Below are positions 24,709-33,547 of a stretch of DNA of 64,000 nucleotides, one piece after another. The DNA comes from Acidaminobacter sp. JC074 (GTDB lineage: Bacteria > Bacillota > Clostridia > Peptostreptococcales > Acidaminobacteraceae). Both the position numbers and the translations under genes were made by a program. Every line of letters begins with the position of its first letter. The first letter of the stretch is position 1. The DNA is taken from the NCBI RefSeq assembly GCF_022496765.1, contig NZ_VANV01000024.1, positions 1 through 64,000 of the forward strand. The letters are read 5' to 3'. Under the pieces are notes generated by a model. The model did not search any database. It had not been told where the DNA came from and saw only the letters and a list, made by a program, of their open reading frames with translations.

Positions 24709-25725
24709 CTAACTTATGTTTAGCCAGTCTTTTAAGACTGGTTGATAGCCTAATACTTTTAAATCTTTCATCATTTCATCCACACTGCGTTCATCTGCTA
24801 TGTCAAACTGAACATCAGAGGCAGCCTCATCACTATGGCCACCAACAGTCGTTTTTACACCAGCAGACATTTTACTGACAAATGGCAGCATGTGATTTCT
24901 AAAAGACTTTGATTCTCTTGTTGAAAGAGTTATGCCTATGGTCGGCAAATAGATCTTTAAGGCCAGTATGATCTGTACCAGCATACGGTCAGAGACTTCA
25001 ACAGATTCAAAAGTCTGACCTTCAAAAGGCCTTATCCTCGGGACAGAAACACTGAAGGTTACTTCAGGATACCTGTCTTGCAAGTCCTTTACATGACAGG
25101 CCAGTTGATAAACCTCTTCAGTCAAATCATGTAAACCAAGTAAAGCACCAATATTGATATGAAACATGCCTGCCTCAGCGGCTCTTTCAGGAGCTAAAAA
25201 CCTAAAGTCATAATCACTTTTTGGACCATAAGGATGCACCTGACTGTATCGCTTACGATCATAAACTTCTTGATATATGGTTAAAGAGTCCACGCCAGCT
25301 TGTATCATCCTTTCATAGTCCGTTTGACTTAGAGGATAGATCTCAATGGCAATACTTGAAAAAAACTTCTTTAAAACCTTAACCGCTGACAGGATATAGT
25401 CGACAGGCGTGTGCCTTTCACTCTCTCCAGTTAAAATCAGTATATGTCTAAGACCTGTCTCATAAATGGCCTTGGCCTCTGCTTCAACTTGATCCAAGCC
25501 CAGCTGGTGTCTTTTTATATCATTTTTAACATTGTAGCCGCAGTAGACACACTGATTGACACAATAATTGGCTAAATAAAGAGGTGTGTATAGTAGGATA
25601 CTTTTGCCAAAGAACTTCATATGTTCCCTATAAGCCCTCTCTGCCATCTCCTCTAAGAAAACGTCATCTACAGGTGAAAGCAAAGCCCTTAAGTCTTCCT
25701 TGTCTATCACACGTTTATCTAACAT
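24709..25725 (-). CDS. thiH: 2-iminoacetate synthase (tyrosine lyase)
   Basis: This radical SAM enzyme cleaves tyrosine to dehydroglycine (2-iminoacetate) and p-cresol for thiazole formation, the oxygen-independent route used by anaerobes instead of ThiO. The cluster motif is C55-xxx-C59-xx-C62 (YCVNQCVYCGYN). The conserved ISLSTRESKSFRNH-like block appears as LSTRESKSFRNH. At 338 aa it is slightly shorter than E. coli ThiH. It overlaps thiG by 11 nt, giving translational coupling. Confidence 0.95.
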   Translation of the reverse strand: MLDKRVIDKEDLRALLSPVDDVFLEEMAERAYREHMKFFGKSILLYTPLYLANYCVNQCVYCGYNVKNDIKRHQLGLDQVEAEAKAIYETGLRHILILTGESERHTPVDYILSAVKVLKKFFSSIAIEIYPLSQTDYERMIQAGVDSLTIYQEVYDRKRYSQVHPYGPKSDYDFRFLAPERAAEAGMFHINIGALLGLHDLTEEVYQLACHVKDLQDRYPEVTFSVSVPRIRPFEGQTFESVEVSDRMLVQIILALKIYLPTIGITLSTRESKSFRNHMLPFVSKMSAGVKTTVGGHSDEAASDVQFDIADERSVDEMMKDLKVLGYQPVLKDWLNIS

Positions 25726-26494
25726 GACTTGACCTCAAGAAACCTGTTAGTGGTGAAGAGGCATCCGCCAGTTTCTGCTTTCTGCCCAGTTTTGATAAAT
25801 GAGCAATACGACCAGCCTGAACAGCGTAATTAAAAGCCTTGGCCATTTCAACCGGATCACCTGCAGTGGCAATGGCTGTATTAACCAGTACAGCGTCAGC
25901 CCCCATTTCCATTGCCTGGCTTGCATCAGACGGTTTACCAATACCAGCATCTACTATGACAGGAATAGAAATCTCATCTATTAGAATTTGAGTCAACTCC
26001 TTAGTACGAATCCCTCTATTGGTGCCAATCGGGGCACCTAGTGGCATGACAGCTGCTGCACCTGCATCCACAAGTTGTCTAGCCACATAAAGGTCTGGGT
26101 TCATATAAGGAAAAACATGAAAACCTTCTTTGGCCAGTATTTCTGTCGCCTTAATAGTCTCATAGTTATCAGGAAGAAGGTATTTCTGATCTGAAATAAC
26201 TTCGATTTTCACCCAGTCACCACAGCCCATGGCTCTTGCCAGTCTTGCTATTCTTACTGCTTCTTCTGCATTTCTAGCACCAGATGTGTTCGGCAGTAAA
26301 ATCGCATCTTTAGGTATATAATCTAAAATGTTTTCTTCCTTAGATTCTAGGTCTACCCTTCTTAAAGCCATGGTAATGACCTTTGTACCAGCTGATTCTA
26401 TAACCTGAGGTATCATGGACTTACATGGAAACTTGCCCGTTCCAATAAACAGTCTTGAATCAAGAACCTTATTACCAATCTTAAACTTATCCAT
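25715..26494 (-). CDS. thiG: Thiazole synthase
   Basis: It builds the thiazole ring from DXP, 2-iminoacetate and ThiS thiocarboxylate. The 259-aa TIM barrel has SRLFIGTGKF at the start, WVKIEVISD (the KxEVI lysine forms the Schiff base with DXP), VMPLGAPIGTNRG and VDAGIGKPSDA. It begins where thiS ends (1-nt overlap) and overlaps thiH by 11 nt. Confidence 0.97.
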   Translation of the reverse strand: MDKFKIGNKVLDSRLFIGTGKFPCKSMIPQVIESAGTKVITMALRRVDLESKEENILDYIPKDAILLPNTSGARNAEEAVRIARLARAMGCGDWVKIEVISDQKYLLPDNYETIKATEILAKEGFHVFPYMNPDLYVARQLVDAGAAAVMPLGAPIGTNRGIRTKELTQILIDEISIPVIVDAGIGKPSDASQAMEMGADAVLVNTAIATAGDPVEMAKAFNYAVQAGRIAHLSKLGRKQKLADASSPLTGFLRSSHVR

Positions 26495-26685
26495 TAGCCA
26501 CCTCCTACAAAAGAGACAATTTCAATCTTATCATCTTTTTTTAACATCATTTCATCATACAGTTTCTGCTGTACAATAACTTCATTGACCTCTACAACCA
26601 ACATACTTGCATTGATCTGAAGTTTCTTAATCACATCAGATACAGTCATAGAATCATAATCATAATAAACTCCATTTATTATCAT
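26494..26685 (-). CDS. thiS: Sulfur carrier protein ThiS
   Basis: This ubiquitin-like sulfur donor for thiazole synthesis is 63 aa long and ends in Gly-Gly-Gly (SFVGGG); the C-terminal Gly is adenylated and thiocarboxylated. The NxxLVVEVNEVIV-type strand (residues 26-40) is characteristic. It is the first gene of the thi operon, just downstream of the riboswitch. No thiF is found in the window, so the adenylation enzyme must be encoded elsewhere. Confidence 0.92.
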   Translation of the reverse strand: MIINGVYYDYDSMTVSDVIKKLQINASMLVVEVNEVIVQQKLYDEMMLKKDDKIEIVSFVGGG

Positions 26686-26752
26686 TTATTCCTCCTTTTG
26701 GAATGAACAAGGTAAAAAAATCAACTGTTGAAATGATGGTTTTATAAAAAAA

Positions 26753-26772
26753 ACTCACCAAAATAGGCGAGT
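26753..26772 (-). terminator. Riboswitch-controlled terminator of the thi operon
   Basis: On the minus strand the stem ACTCGCC/GGTGAGT (one G-U, 6-nt loop) runs into T7. It lies between the TPP aptamer and thiS and is the expected OFF structure. Confidence 0.85.
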
Positions 26773-26786
26773 TCAGACATCAAATC

Positions 26787-26868
26787 AAACTTCCCTACGT
26801 TAGTACTAACTAAATCAGGTAATAAGGGTCAGGATTTCTCCTTCTCAGCCGACGGCTCCCCTAGTTCA
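26787..26868 (-). promoter_or_regulatory. TPP riboswitch (THI element)
   Basis: On the minus strand the conserved aptamer pieces appear in order: GGGGAGC, CTGAGA (26843-26848), GACCCTT, ACCTGAT and ACGTAGGGAAG. Thiamine pyrophosphate binding should favour the downstream terminator and shut off thiSGHCE. Confidence 0.96.
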
Positions 26869-26888
26869 TATTATTTATTTACACTGTC

Positions 26889-26917
26889 ATTATAGAGGAC
26901 TTTATTTGCTTTGTAAA
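26889..26917 (-). promoter_or_regulatory. thi operon promoter
   Basis: On the minus strand TTTACA (26912-26917) and TATAAT (26889-26894) are 17 bp apart, upstream of the TPP aptamer. Confidence 0.8.
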
Positions 26918-27048
26918 GGCCTTTCTATGATTCTATGACATGATGACAATGCTGGCTTATGACCTCATATAATTTTTACAAATTCTGATATAACATCCCC
27001 CTATGACTTTATGATATAATAAATCTATATATATGAATTGGAGAAAAT

Positions 27049-28515
27049 ATGACCATAAATTTAGACAAATATGATATCATTGATACCTTTGATGACAACC
27101 AATTTCAAACTGTTTTAATGGGTATCGACACCCTGACCATGGTGGATATTGTCATCATCAACAAGTTGAAATCAAGCATAGACCTTGACGATGATTTCTT
27201 TAGATTATACCAAGATATTTGCGACAATCTTATCTCCCTTGAAAGAGGTCAAGATGAAACTGTTATCATCAATAAATACAAGCAATCACAGCTTCTAAAT
27301 GACTACTTGCATGAAGAAGATTTGTCATTTGAATCCAGAGTTTTATTGGCTAAATCTTTTTTGCTTCAAGCGGTCAACTATCAAGAGTTTACCAATGCCA
27401 TTAAGATTATTTTGATCAACGAAGACCAGTTGACGGTAAGAAACAACCAGCTGCATTTTTCTAACTATCTATTTTTAAAGAAGTACCATAACCACGTTAC
27501 AAACGGTGACGTCTTAAAGTCTATGGGCAAAACATTAGAGACCATTTTACAGCTTTATAAGGAACCCCTTACAGGTCAGACAAAGCCTTATCAATCCTTG
27601 ATTTATAAGTTGATGAACACAGATTTAGACTATGACATCAGACAGCTTTACCAAAAGTTTGATGCAGTCTCAAAAGGACAAGAAGAAGTTGAGGAAGTTA
27701 AAGAAAAAATCAATGTTGAGGAGATTGTTTCTCTTACTAAAGAAGATATAAAGCTTGTTGAAGATACTGAGGCAATCATAATTAAAGAAGATACCATAGA
27801 AACCATCACCCTTGAAAATACTCAAGAAGTCGATGATAGTATTTTAGAAGTAGATGAGATTTTACCTCAGATAACTGATGAGGACATCATAGAAGAAGTA
27901 ACCGAATCTATAACAGAAGTTGAAAAGGACTTTGTAGATGAGGTTGAAGAAGTTTTTTCAGATGAGCTTTCTGAAAAGAACTTTGAAGATATCACAGATG
28001 AGACGTCCGAAGACAAGTCTATAGACACTGCAGACAAGGTATTCGAAAACAAGTCTCAAAATACATTTGAAGATGTAGAAGCAAAAGAAATCCTAGATGA
28101 TCTTACAAAGACTGATCATGAGATCGAAACAGAGATTATAGAAAACCATGATAAGTCAGATGATGAAGCGAAAGTGGTTACGGACAGTCTAGTAAAGGAT
28201 GACGTTCTAGATGAGAAAACACCTCTATTTCAGAAAGAGCAGGTCATTCAAACTGAAAAAATGATGCCTGACGCTACAGAACCACTTAATCAAGAAGCAC
28301 CTGCTTCTAAAGAAAACAAACATCATAGGATTGTCCTTGAAAATAAGGCAAAAGGTGATTCGATTCAAGAAATACTAGACAGAAACGATAGGCTACATAA
28401 TACGTTAAGTGAAACAAGTAAAAAGAAAAGGTACTTCCCTACCTTCTTGTTGTTCTTTATCGTTTTAACGATTATTACCGTATTATTAATTCTTTATTCA
28501 AGTACATATGCGTAG
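27049..28515 (+). CDS. Tail-anchored acidic protein, possible pseudokinase
   Basis: The 488-aa protein has three parts: a folded N-terminal region (1-215), a very acidic Glu/Asp-rich linker (about 218-430) with imperfect repeats, and a C-terminal transmembrane helix (about 461-485) after basic KKKR. The N-terminal region reads like a degenerate Ser/Thr kinase: YDIIDTFDDNQFQTVLMGID resembles the kinase start with the glycine loop eroded, and EEDLSFESRVLLAKSFLLQAVNY then IILINEDQLTV resemble the C-lobe before and through the catalytic loop. HRD and DFG residues are absent. The kinase assignment is inference from pattern only. It is co-transcribed with the LytTR regulator 6 nt downstream. Confidence 0.7.
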   Translation: MTINLDKYDIIDTFDDNQFQTVLMGIDTLTMVDIVIINKLKSSIDLDDDFFRLYQDICDNLISLERGQDETVIINKYKQSQLLNDYLHEEDLSFESRVLLAKSFLLQAVNYQEFTNAIKIILINEDQLTVRNNQLHFSNYLFLKKYHNHVTNGDVLKSMGKTLETILQLYKEPLTGQTKPYQSLIYKLMNTDLDYDIRQLYQKFDAVSKGQEEVEEVKEKINVEEIVSLTKEDIKLVEDTEAIIIKEDTIETITLENTQEVDDSILEVDEILPQITDEDIIEEVTESITEVEKDFVDEVEEVFSDELSEKNFEDITDETSEDKSIDTADKVFENKSQNTFEDVEAKEILDDLTKTDHEIETEIIENHDKSDDEAKVVTDSLVKDDVLDEKTPLFQKEQVIQTEKMMPDATEPLNQEAPASKENKHHRIVLENKAKGDSIQEILDRNDRLHNTLSETSKKKRYFPTFLLFFIVLTIITVLLILYSSTYA

Positions 28516-28521
28516 GTTGAG

Positions 28522-29229
28522 ATGAAAATAAAAACAATTACAGTAGATGATAACAAAGAAATTCTTACTTCACTAGAAAATCACTTAAAGCAAATCGACT
28601 ACATTGATTTACTTTATTCAACGATGGACAGCGAAGACTTCTTAGAAGTTGTATTAGAAAGAAAACCTGATTTGGTTATTATGGACATTGATATGCCAAG
28701 ACTAGACGGCATTGAACTGGGGAAAATACTTCGCCAGAAACTGCCTTATCTTGAGATTGTTTATGTAACATCTCATGGTGAGTACATGCGTGAAGCTTTT
28801 GAGGTTTATGCAAGCGACTTCTTAGAAAAGCCTTATGATATCAGTCGTCTTAAGACAACACTAGAACGTATTGCCAAGAAACTGAACATTTCAGAAGAGG
28901 TTTATGAAATCAAGGCTCAAAAGAACATTCGTCATATCAGGGTATCAGAGATCTTATGTATTGAAGCCTTCAAGAGAAAATCAATCATCTATACCGACCA
29001 GGAAACCATAGAAGCGGACCATGCTTTTAATGATCTGGTACAACTGTTTGATTCAAAGTACATCTACAAGAGTGCAAGGTCTTTTGCCATTAATCTTTTA
29101 AAGGTAGAATCTATTCAACCTTTTTCAAGAACATCACTGGAAGTGACTTTAAGAGGCAGTGATATAAAGCCTTTACTTTCTAAAAACAATTACGATGAAT
29201 TTAGAGATTTAATCAAAGAAATCGGATAG
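28522..29229 (+). CDS. LytTR-type response regulator
   Basis: The 235-aa protein has a receiver domain (acidic pair DD at residues 9-10, phospho-acceptor D55 in LVIMDIDMPRLDG, K in FLEKPYD) and a C-terminal LytTR DNA-binding domain (about 130-235: IRHIRVSEILCIEAFKRKSIIYT...SIQPFSRTSLEVTL). Such regulators usually pair with a 5TM or similar sensor kinase; none is adjacent. Instead it follows the possible pseudokinase in an operon. It ends in a strong terminator. Targets are unknown. Confidence 0.92.
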   Translation: MKIKTITVDDNKEILTSLENHLKQIDYIDLLYSTMDSEDFLEVVLERKPDLVIMDIDMPRLDGIELGKILRQKLPYLEIVYVTSHGEYMREAFEVYASDFLEKPYDISRLKTTLERIAKKLNISEEVYEIKAQKNIRHIRVSEILCIEAFKRKSIIYTDQETIEADHAFNDLVQLFDSKYIYKSARSFAINLLKVESIQPFSRTSLEVTLRGSDIKPLLSKNNYDEFRDLIKEIG

Positions 29230-29249
29230 CAAATGCTATCCGATTATTT
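29221..29249 (+). terminator. Terminator of the LytTR operon
   Basis: The perfect 10-bp stem ATCGGATAGC/GCTATCCGAT with an AAAT loop overlaps the stop codon and is followed by TATTTTT. Confidence 0.9.
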
Positions 29250-30485
29250 TTATGCCATAAATTTTTCAATATCTTCAACTGATTTGATGATATCTTTAGA
29301 AAGGTTTTCGTAACCTGTTTCAGTAATTAAAATATCATCTTCAATTCTAATACCGATATTTTCTTCTGCAATGTATAAACCTGGTTCTACAGTAAAGATC
29401 ATGCCCGGTGCAATCACAGCATCTCTAAAACCAATATCATGTACATCTAAGCCCATAAAGTGACTTACACCATGGTAGTAGTACTTAGAAATCTCTTTTT
29501 CTTCTTTGATTAAACCAATGTCCATTAAGCCCTTTGTTAAGACTTCTGTACACTTCTTGTTTAACTCAGAAAAAGCTAAACCTGGCTTCATCATCTTAAT
29601 CACTTCTTCATTAGCCTTTAAAACAATGTTGTAGATCTCTTTTTGTCTATCTGTAAACTTACCATTAACAGGGTATGTTCTTGTGATGTCAGAAGCGTAT
29701 TGCTTGTATTGAGCACCCAAGTCCATAAGGATTAAAGTATCCTCTTCCATGATGTTGTTGTTCTCAACATAGTGAAGAATGACTGCATTGCCACCAGAAG
29801 CTGCAATGGTATCAAATGCATTTGTATCTGCACCATTTTTTCTGATTGAGTACTGGAATTCTGCTTCAGCTGTATACTCATACTTACCCGGCTTAAGGTT
29901 TTTCATCACTTGCTCTAAACCGTTTTTAGTTAAGTTGATAGCCTTCTTGATTTCTTCGACTTCGAAATCAGATTTTATCATTCTTAGTTCACACATAAAC
30001 TTATGAACATTCTTTAAAGTCATTTCAGGGAAGTTCTTTTTAAGGTCTTCTGCAAACTTCATTGCTGCAGTTGTTTCACCGTTAAATGACATTCTAGCTA
30101 AGTCTAAAAAGATACGGTCATACTTACTAGTATAAATCGTTCTAGTTAACCAGTTTTCAAAGCCGCTTAAATATTGAACATTCTCAATACCTGAAATCTC
30201 AGTTACCTGGTCTTTAGTTAGTTTACGTCCAACCCACTTCTCGATGTCATAATCAGGTTTTTCAACGAAAATAACTGTTTCTGTCTTGTCTTCAAGCTTC
30301 ATCAGTACCAAGATAAACGACTCTCTTGTTGTACCTGTTAAATAATAAAAGTTCTTGTCTGGTCTAAATTTGTAATGGCTGTCTGCTGTAGATTGAGGTG
30401 ATGTACCTGCAAAGAAAACTGCCATATCACCAACAGACATCTTGTCTAATAAGTTTTCACGGTTCTTTGAAAAAAATTCTCTCAT
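29250..30485 (-). CDS. pepP: Xaa-Pro aminopeptidase (aminopeptidase P)
   Basis: It releases N-terminal residues linked to proline. The 411-aa protein has an N-terminal AMP_N domain (residues 1-130; FFAGTSPQSTADSHYKFRPDKNFYYLTG) and a pita-bread M24 metallopeptidase domain with the five metal ligands visible as MDLGAQY (Asp), DITRTYPVNG (Asp), GVSHFMGLDVHD (His), VEPGLYI (Glu) and GIRIEDD (Glu). GGGGGAAA lies about 6 nt before the ATG. It is divergent from the XRE-cupin gene at 30615. Confidence 0.95.
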   Translation of the reverse strand: MREFFSKNRENLLDKMSVGDMAVFFAGTSPQSTADSHYKFRPDKNFYYLTGTTRESFILVLMKLEDKTETVIFVEKPDYDIEKWVGRKLTKDQVTEISGIENVQYLSGFENWLTRTIYTSKYDRIFLDLARMSFNGETTAAMKFAEDLKKNFPEMTLKNVHKFMCELRMIKSDFEVEEIKKAINLTKNGLEQVMKNLKPGKYEYTAEAEFQYSIRKNGADTNAFDTIAASGGNAVILHYVENNNIMEEDTLILMDLGAQYKQYASDITRTYPVNGKFTDRQKEIYNIVLKANEEVIKMMKPGLAFSELNKKCTEVLTKGLMDIGLIKEEKEISKYYYHGVSHFMGLDVHDIGFRDAVIAPGMIFTVEPGLYIAEENIGIRIEDDILITETGYENLSKDIIKSVEDIEKFMA

Positions 30486-30549
30486 TTTAAGTTTCCCCCT
30501 TTTTTATTCCATTTCAGCATACCATACAAAATACAAAAAATAAATTATT

Positions 30550-30595
30550 ATTTAGATATCCTAAATTATAATACCGCTGGAATTTATGCTATAAT
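30550..30595 (+). promoter_or_regulatory. Promoter and candidate operator of XRE-cupin gene 1
   Basis: A consensus TATAAT lies at 30590-30595. Upstream, at about -45, is the inverted repeat ATTTAG-N5-CTAAAT (30550-30566), a plausible autoregulatory site lying between divergent genes. Confidence 0.5.
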
Positions 30596-30614
30596 GAGTG
30601 CGAAAGGAATTTAT

Positions 30615-31175
30615 ATGAACGATATCAATATAGGTAAAAAAATAGCAGACATTAGAAAATCAAAAAACATGACCATCAAAGAGTTGTCAGAGAGGGCCAA
30701 TGTAACCGCTTCTATGCTGAGTCAATTGGAACGCGGACTTGCCAATCCTTCCATCAACACCCTGAAGACCATTGCTCAAGCACTGGAAATTCAACTCTTT
30801 ACGTTTTTTATAGAAGATGAGGTAAAAGACAATCTGGTTGTTAAACCACAAGACAGAAAACAGATGATTCTGCCTTCTGAAGGTCAGGAACTGATAACCT
30901 ATGAGTTGTTGTCTCCTGATTTAAAAGGTGATGTCGAACTGGCCATCATGACACTGACACCAAAGAGTCATACCTCTAAAGATAACTTCAAACACACAGG
31001 CGAAGAAGTTGCCTATGTATCTAAGGGTAAAGTTCATCTGTTTTTAAACGAAACAGAACTTGAGTTAGACGAGGGTGATAGCGTAAAAATACCACCCAAC
31101 ATGCTGCACAGGTGGTATAATCCTTATAGTCAAGAGGCCATTGTTATTTTTGCAGTTTCGCCTCCATCGTTTTAG
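30615..31175 (+). CDS. XRE-family regulator with C-terminal cupin domain (1)
   Basis: The 186-aa protein has an N-terminal Cro/CI helix-turn-helix (IRKSKNMTIKELSERANVTASMLSQLERGLANPSINTL, residues about 9-60) and a C-terminal cupin (about 105-180: HTGEEVAYVSKGKVHLFLNE, then DSVKIPPNMLHRWYN). Family members sense small molecules and control amino acid, polyamine or peptide metabolism. The ATG at 30615 has AAAGGA 6 nt upstream; an in-frame ATG seven codons earlier overlaps the -10. Its 3' end overlaps the convergent HD-domain gene by 32 bp. A likely target is pepP, divergent next door (inference). Confidence 0.9.
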   Translation: MNDINIGKKIADIRKSKNMTIKELSERANVTASMLSQLERGLANPSINTLKTIAQALEIQLFTFFIEDEVKDNLVVKPQDRKQMILPSEGQELITYELLSPDLKGDVELAIMTLTPKSHTSKDNFKHTGEEVAYVSKGKVHLFLNETELELDEGDSVKIPPNMLHRWYNPYSQEAIVIFAVSPPSF

Positions 31176-32451
31176 TTCTAAGAAGATCGGTCAATTCGCT
31201 GATCTTTTTTATATTGTCATTATAAGCTTCATAAGTCACCTTTTGAACCTCGAACCTTCTTTCATCAAGAAACTGCATGTTCTCTTTAAGGACTTGTAAT
31301 ACATAAGATCCATCTAAATGGGAAAGCTCCTTGTTTAGAAACTCCATTATATTCTCTTTGGTCAACCCCTCCCTATAAGGCCTGTTTTCACTTAGGGCCG
31401 TAAATACATCGGCTATATTCAATACTTCCATTTCAAGAGATATCTCCCCCTGCTTTAGGTGGAAAGGATAACCTGACCCATCTTTCTTTTCATGGTGCAT
31501 GGACGCCCAGTTGCAAATTTCTTCTAACCCTTTTATGTTAGAAAGTATCTGGTGGGTAAAATAGGCATGAGACTTCATGATCTGATATTCACTGTCAGTC
31601 AGCTTGGTTTCCTTTTCTACAATTTCATTTGGAATGGCAATCTTGCCTAAATCATGTAAAAGACCTGCTATTCTGACTTTTTCGCAAGAGGCTTCATCAA
31701 TCTTACAGAGTTTGCAGAGTTCATAGGCAACCTCACCTACCGCCTTAGAATGACTGGCTGTATAAGGACTCCTTGAATCCACAATATTTGAAAAGAGACC
31801 TGCAATCCTTTCTAAGGTATTGTAGTCAACATGGACATCCTCTTTAGATTCAAAAACTTCATGCAATAGGTCTTCAAACTTGATGCTTTCAATCTTTAAC
31901 CAGAAGACTTCTTTTTCAGATAGACTGTTAAAGGCATCTACACATTCAGACTCAAAAACATGGCCTTCCCTCTTGTTTATTTCATTAACGATGTTCTCTT
32001 TTTGTAGAAAGTAAGATACTTCAGGATCCAGTAAAATATCTATCCGGTCTGCCAGATGTATCACAAACGATTCTATAGGGACTGGTTTGCCTAAGAAAGT
32101 CTCTCCTTGACCAAAATGCCATGACCTATGATGGTGTAAGACAATATTGGATATTTCCTCAAAAAAATCAAACTCAGATAAGAGCATGGCCCCTCTGATG
32201 GCATGAGGATGGGGATTTTCTATATCAAGATGAACCAGTTCATCTCTTTCTTTTACATATAGCGCACCTGCATCATGTAAAGATGCTGCTAAAACAGCCC
32301 TTCTTCTTGTTGCTTCATCTAGCTTCATTTCCTGACACAAGGCGTTGGTAATAATAGCCACTCTCTTATGGTGGTTTTTTAGTAAAAAGTTAACCAAGTC
32401 AATTGCTTCGACCATTGCAAATACAATGCCTTTTAAAGATAATTCCTTCAT
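31144..32451 (-). CDS. Tandem HD / HD-GYP domain protein (c-di-GMP phosphodiesterase-like)
   Basis: The 435-aa protein carries two HD domains. The first (about residues 25-160) has HKRVAIITNALC, LHDAG and LHHHRSWHFGQGE, but no GYP. The second (about 225-385) is a full HD-GYP: HSKAVGEV, LLHDLGKIAIP, KSHAYFTHQIL and MHHEKKDGSGYPF, with DVFTALSENRPYRE. HD-GYP domains linearise c-di-GMP. The start is the ATG at 32451 with GGGAGG upstream; a longer frame reaches into the cheV terminator. It converges on, and overlaps by 32 bp, the XRE-cupin gene. Confidence 0.9.
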   Translation of the reverse strand: MKELSLKGIVFAMVEAIDLVNFLLKNHHKRVAIITNALCQEMKLDEATRRRAVLAASLHDAGALYVKERDELVHLDIENPHPHAIRGAMLLSEFDFFEEISNIVLHHHRSWHFGQGETFLGKPVPIESFVIHLADRIDILLDPEVSYFLQKENIVNEINKREGHVFESECVDAFNSLSEKEVFWLKIESIKFEDLLHEVFESKEDVHVDYNTLERIAGLFSNIVDSRSPYTASHSKAVGEVAYELCKLCKIDEASCEKVRIAGLLHDLGKIAIPNEIVEKETKLTDSEYQIMKSHAYFTHQILSNIKGLEEICNWASMHHEKKDGSGYPFHLKQGEISLEMEVLNIADVFTALSENRPYREGLTKENIMEFLNKELSHLDGSYVLQVLKENMQFLDERRFEVQKVTYEAYNDNIKKISELTDLLRTKTMEAKLQK

Positions 32452-32501
32452 AATAGCCTCCCTTAAGCTACTAGTACCCAAAACCATCAAAAAAAACCAA
32501 A

Positions 32502-32523
32502 AGGCGTTCAATTTGAACGCCTA
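32502..32523 (-). terminator. Terminator of cheV
   Basis: Perfect palindrome AGGCGTTCAA-N-TTGAACGCCT at the cheV stop codon, followed by a T-rich tract (TTTTGGTTTTTTTT) on the minus strand. Confidence 0.88.
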
Positions 32524-33420
32524 TCCTTCTAACAATTCATCTACGATTTTTACCAACTGATCAATCTGTGGTTTACTCATCTGAGCATCCGCTCCAACAG
32601 ACTCTCCTTTATGTCTTAACTCATCTGTAATCAGTGATGAGAAGATAACGACTGGCAAGTCTTGTAGTACCGAATGTTCCTTGAGTCTTCTTGTCAATGT
32701 ATGACCATCCAATTGTGGCATCTCGATGTCTGTAATCAACAAGTCAATGTGGTTTTTAAAATCAGGACCGTATTCATTATAAAGATCCATGATATAATTG
32801 TATGTTTCTAAACCGTCATTAAAGAATCTGATATTACCAAAACCAGCTTTTGATAAAGTCTTTTGAATGACATCACGAATCATAGGTGAATCATCTGCAG
32901 ATACCACCTTATACTTTGTACGGTCTTTAAAGGCTACATTTTCAACACGTTCTAAGTTGATGCCTGATTGAGGACTGATGTCCATAACAATCTTCTCAAA
33001 GTCTAAAAGCATAACAATTTCATCCTTGTAGTTGATGTTACCAATAACCAATGATGTATTGGTAATGTCATTAGGCTTTTGAATGTCTGCCCAAGTAATT
33101 CTTGATATACCCAGTACCTCTTCTATAGCAAATGCTACTTTTAACTGATTGAACTCACATACCAAGGTCATGGCCTTTGCTATATCTGCGTTCTTTCTGC
33201 CTTCTAAAACTTGTAACATATCTATAACTGTTATTACTTCACCACGGATTAATGACACACCAGGAACTGCAACATCAGCATTTGGTACTTTTGCAATATT
33301 ATCAATATGTAGAAGCTCACTTACTTTTACAACATTGATTGCATATGTTTCACCTGCTACCTTAAATCGAAGTATTTCGACCTCGTTTGTACCACTCTCC
33401 AATAAAATATTAGTTTCCAT
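32521..33420 (-). CDS. cheV: Chemotaxis protein CheV (CheW-receiver fusion)
   Basis: It is a coupling protein in chemoreceptor arrays, with phosphorylation-controlled adaptation. The 299-aa protein has a CheW-like domain (residues about 10-155: ILRFKVAGETYAINVVKVSELL) and a receiver domain (about 175-297: KVVSADDSPMIRDVI, phospho-acceptor Asp in DLLITDIEMPQLDGHTL, K in MSKPQID). The ATG at 33420 has GGAGG upstream; an earlier in-frame start lacks one. It is monocistronic. Its presence implies that the organism is chemotactic. Confidence 0.95.
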   Translation of the reverse strand: METNILLESGTNEVEILRFKVAGETYAINVVKVSELLHIDNIAKVPNADVAVPGVSLIRGEVITVIDMLQVLEGRKNADIAKAMTLVCEFNQLKVAFAIEEVLGISRITWADIQKPNDITNTSLVIGNINYKDEIVMLLDFEKIVMDISPQSGINLERVENVAFKDRTKYKVVSADDSPMIRDVIQKTLSKAGFGNIRFFNDGLETYNYIMDLYNEYGPDFKNHIDLLITDIEMPQLDGHTLTRRLKEHSVLQDLPVVIFSSLITDELRHKGESVGADAQMSKPQIDQLVKIVDELLEG

Positions 33421-33524
33421 ACTATTTCCTCCTACGCAGTTCATATCATTACTATATTGGTATATACCCGAACTTTGCTCTTACTATCAACTAATTTCAA
33501 TTATACACATAATTTAAACTAAAA

Positions 33525-33547
33525 AAAAGTTGGCTGAGCCAACTTTT
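33525..33547 (-). terminator. Terminator of kbl
   Basis: The stem AAAAGTTGG/CCAACTTTT with a small loop lies at the kbl stop codon and is followed by an A/T run giving T8 on the minus strand. Confidence 0.85.

Noticed and set aside
27867..28052. Serine-rich antisense frame
   Set aside because: Mirror of the acidic Glu/Asp codons of the linker on the other strand; no ribosome site.
30615..31175. XRE-cupin gene as antitoxin of a toxin-antitoxin pair
   Set aside because: The cupin domain marks a metabolite-sensing regulator, and no small toxin gene is adjacent.
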